36,935 bases of DNA from Gammaproteobacteria bacterium. GTDB taxonomy: Bacteria > Pseudomonadota > Gammaproteobacteria > JABDGN01. The translations under genes were made by a program, and so were the position numbers. How positions within the stretch are numbered: the stretch's first letter is position 1; each line of letters opens with the position of its first letter. Below, in pieces: positions 35,457-36,935 of the stretch. Below the pieces are notes generated by a model. It searched no databases and was not told the DNA's origin. It was given only the letters and a program-made list of their open reading frames with translations. The DNA is taken from positions 1-36,935 of the forward strand of contig SHZH01000003.1 of assembly GCA_009692385.1 (NCBI GenBank), in the 5' to 3' direction.

Positions 35457-35636
35457 TTAATTACACTTAGGCTTTCTCTTTTTAAGTTTATCCACGAGAT
35501 AAACCGACATGCAAACGATCAATAGTACATTTTTTACATTTTTAAGATTTTTTGCTAGCCCTGGGGACGCAGCATTTTTACTGGCGCTAAAAAAATTTTT
35601 AATCTTATCTGTAAAGGTCACATTGCTTTTAAACAT
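35457..35636 (-). CDS. Small basic membrane-type protein (59 aa), missing from the ORF track
   Basis: MFKSNVTFTDKIKNFFSASKNAASPGLAKNLKNVKNVLLIVCMSVYLVDKLKKRKPKCN; AGGAG 6 nt upstream of ATG; one hydrophobic segment with basic tail. Confidence 0.55.
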   Translation of the reverse strand: MFKSNVTFTDKIKNFFSASKNAASPGLAKNLKNVKNVLLIVCMSVYLVDKLKKRKPKCN

Positions 35637-35680
35637 TTTATTCTCCTAAAAAACAGTTTCGTGGAAACTAATCTGCAACA

Positions 35681-35720
35681 ATTAACTAAAAAACCCGCGC
35701 AAGCGGGTTTTTTAGTTAAT
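35681..35720. terminator. Bidirectional intrinsic terminator downstream of kdsB
   Basis: ATTAACTAAAAAACCCGC-GCAA-GCGGGTTTTTTAGTTAAT, perfect 18-bp stem with GCAA tetraloop. Confidence 0.93.
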
Positions 35721-36466
35721 CACTTTTTATTTGCCGCAGCTAGATCTTCCGGTGTATTAACTTCCTGACCCGGTAAAACAATAGCTTTGGCAGCAATAAT
35801 TTTATAGCCATTCCATAAAACCCGCAGTTGCTCTAATGCTTCGTAATTTTCTAGTGGCGATATCGGTAAGTTACGATATTGTTTTACAAAGCTAGCACGA
35901 TACGCATACACACCGATATGCGCGTGAAAAATACTCAAGTCGATTTCGCCCATGTCTTGCTTGCTAAATTGCTCGCGTAGCCACGGGATCGGCGCACGAC
36001 TAAAATATAACGCATAACTGTTTTTATCTAATACTATTTTGGCGATATTGGGATTAAAGATCTCTTCTTGGGTATTGATCGAGGTATAGAGAGTTGAAAC
36101 GCTGGCTTCGGGTGCGTGCTGTAAAGTTTGGGCAACTTGTTTTAATAATTTTCCCGGTAAAAATGGACAGTCACCCTGCAGGTTAATAATAATATCTTCC
36201 GCATCATAGTCCATTAACTCAACGACCTCAGCAATCCGATCGGTGCCGGAGGGATGATTGTCGGCCGTCATACACACTTGCGCACCTAATTTCTCACCCA
36301 GCGCCTGTATGCGTTGATCATCTGTGGCAATCACCACCGAATCTGCATTCGCTTCTAAGGCTCGCAAATAAACATGTTCAAGCATCGTTTTATCACCAAT
36401 CATGGCTAATGGTTTCGCGGGTAAGCGCGTAGATTGATAGCGAGCTGGGATCACAATTCTAAACAT
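35720..36466 (-). CDS. kdsB: 3-deoxy-manno-octulosonate cytidylyltransferase
   Basis: FRIVIPARYQSTRLPAKPLAMIGDKTMLEHVY, VVIATDD, NLQGDCPF, YFSRAPIPW, HIGVYAYR. Confidence 0.95.
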   Translation of the reverse strand: MFRIVIPARYQSTRLPAKPLAMIGDKTMLEHVYLRALEANADSVVIATDDQRIQALGEKLGAQVCMTADNHPSGTDRIAEVVELMDYDAEDIIINLQGDCPFLPGKLLKQVAQTLQHAPEASVSTLYTSINTQEEIFNPNIAKIVLDKNSYALYFSRAPIPWLREQFSKQDMGEIDLSIFHAHIGVYAYRASFVKQYRNLPISPLENYEALEQLRVLWNGYKIIAAKAIVLPGQEVNTPEDLAAANKK

Positions 36467-36556
36467 TATATAAATTCCTTATTTCCAAAGAATCTTCTAT
36501 TTTACCGATTTTATAAAAACATGCTAAACTTACTTGAACAACGTAAGGAAGGAAGC

Positions 36557-36935
36557 ATGCGGATTTTACTAGTTGAAGATGATGAGCTACTTGGGGACGG
36601 TCTCCAGGTCGGCTTAGTACAACATAGTTATACCGTTGACTGGGTAAAGGATGGCGTAGCTGCTGAACAAGCGCTTCAATATGACACGTTCGATGTCATC
36701 GTTTTAGATTTAGGTTTACCCAAAAAATCTGGCTTAGCTGTATTAGAAAATATTCGTCGCCAAGGCAAAGAAACGCCCGTTTTGATCCTAACCGCTCGCG
36801 AAACTGTCGATGATAAAATTTTAGGCTTAGACACCGGCGCTGACGATTACATGGTCAAGCCCTGCGATCTCGATGAATTAGCCGCACGGATCCGCGCCCT
36901 GCACCGTCGTAAAACCGGTAGTGCCGCGCCAGTTA
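36557..36935 (+). CDS. OmpR-family response regulator (partial, runs off right edge)
   Basis: MRILLVEDDELLGDGLQVGLVQHSYTVDWVKDG...VIVLDLGLPKKSGL...PVLILTARETVDDKILGLDTGADDYMVKPCDLDELAARIRAL; no stop before 36935. Confidence 0.93.
   Translation, partial: MRILLVEDDELLGDGLQVGLVQHSYTVDWVKDGVAAEQALQYDTFDVIVLDLGLPKKSGLAVLENIRRQGKETPVLILTARETVDDKILGLDTGADDYMVKPCDLDELAARIRALHRRKTGSAAPV

Overview
The window looks like a chromosomal segment of a gammaproteobacterium, possibly of the Legionellales/Coxiellaceae type (lineage is inference only). From left to right it holds: a short region with an IS3-like transposase remnant; an APC-type amino-acid permease and an EEP-family hydrolase; a purine biosynthesis cluster (purSL-type purL, purQ, a purC-purF fusion, a purD-purM fusion, purN, purH); an msrB-msrA fusion; several membrane and hypothetical genes; and the rne-to-tmk block known from E. 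coli (tmk, mltG, fabF, acpP, fabG, fabD, fabH, plsX, rpmF, rluC, rne) with lineage-specific insertions. It ends with a RING-finger-like gene, kdsB and a partial OmpR-type response regulator. The strongest unexplained signals are: (1) GTAG-headed REP/REPIN palindromes concentrated in the pur cluster, including in-frame copies inside purL and at the purC-purF junction; the junction copy lies just upstream of the PurF Cys nucleophile, so the fusion may be a self-processing polyprotein; (2) an orphan gene with an N-terminal RING-like zinc-binding motif and C-terminal TM segments, lying between two near-identical bidirectional terminators; (3) a 431-aa orphan gene inserted antisense between plsX and fabH; (4) a fabH with no canonical start codon at the expected place but an ACG at good Shine-Dalgarno spacing. 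No tRNA, rRNA, CRISPR array or intact transposase was found. All homology calls come from reading the protein sequences; no database search was run.
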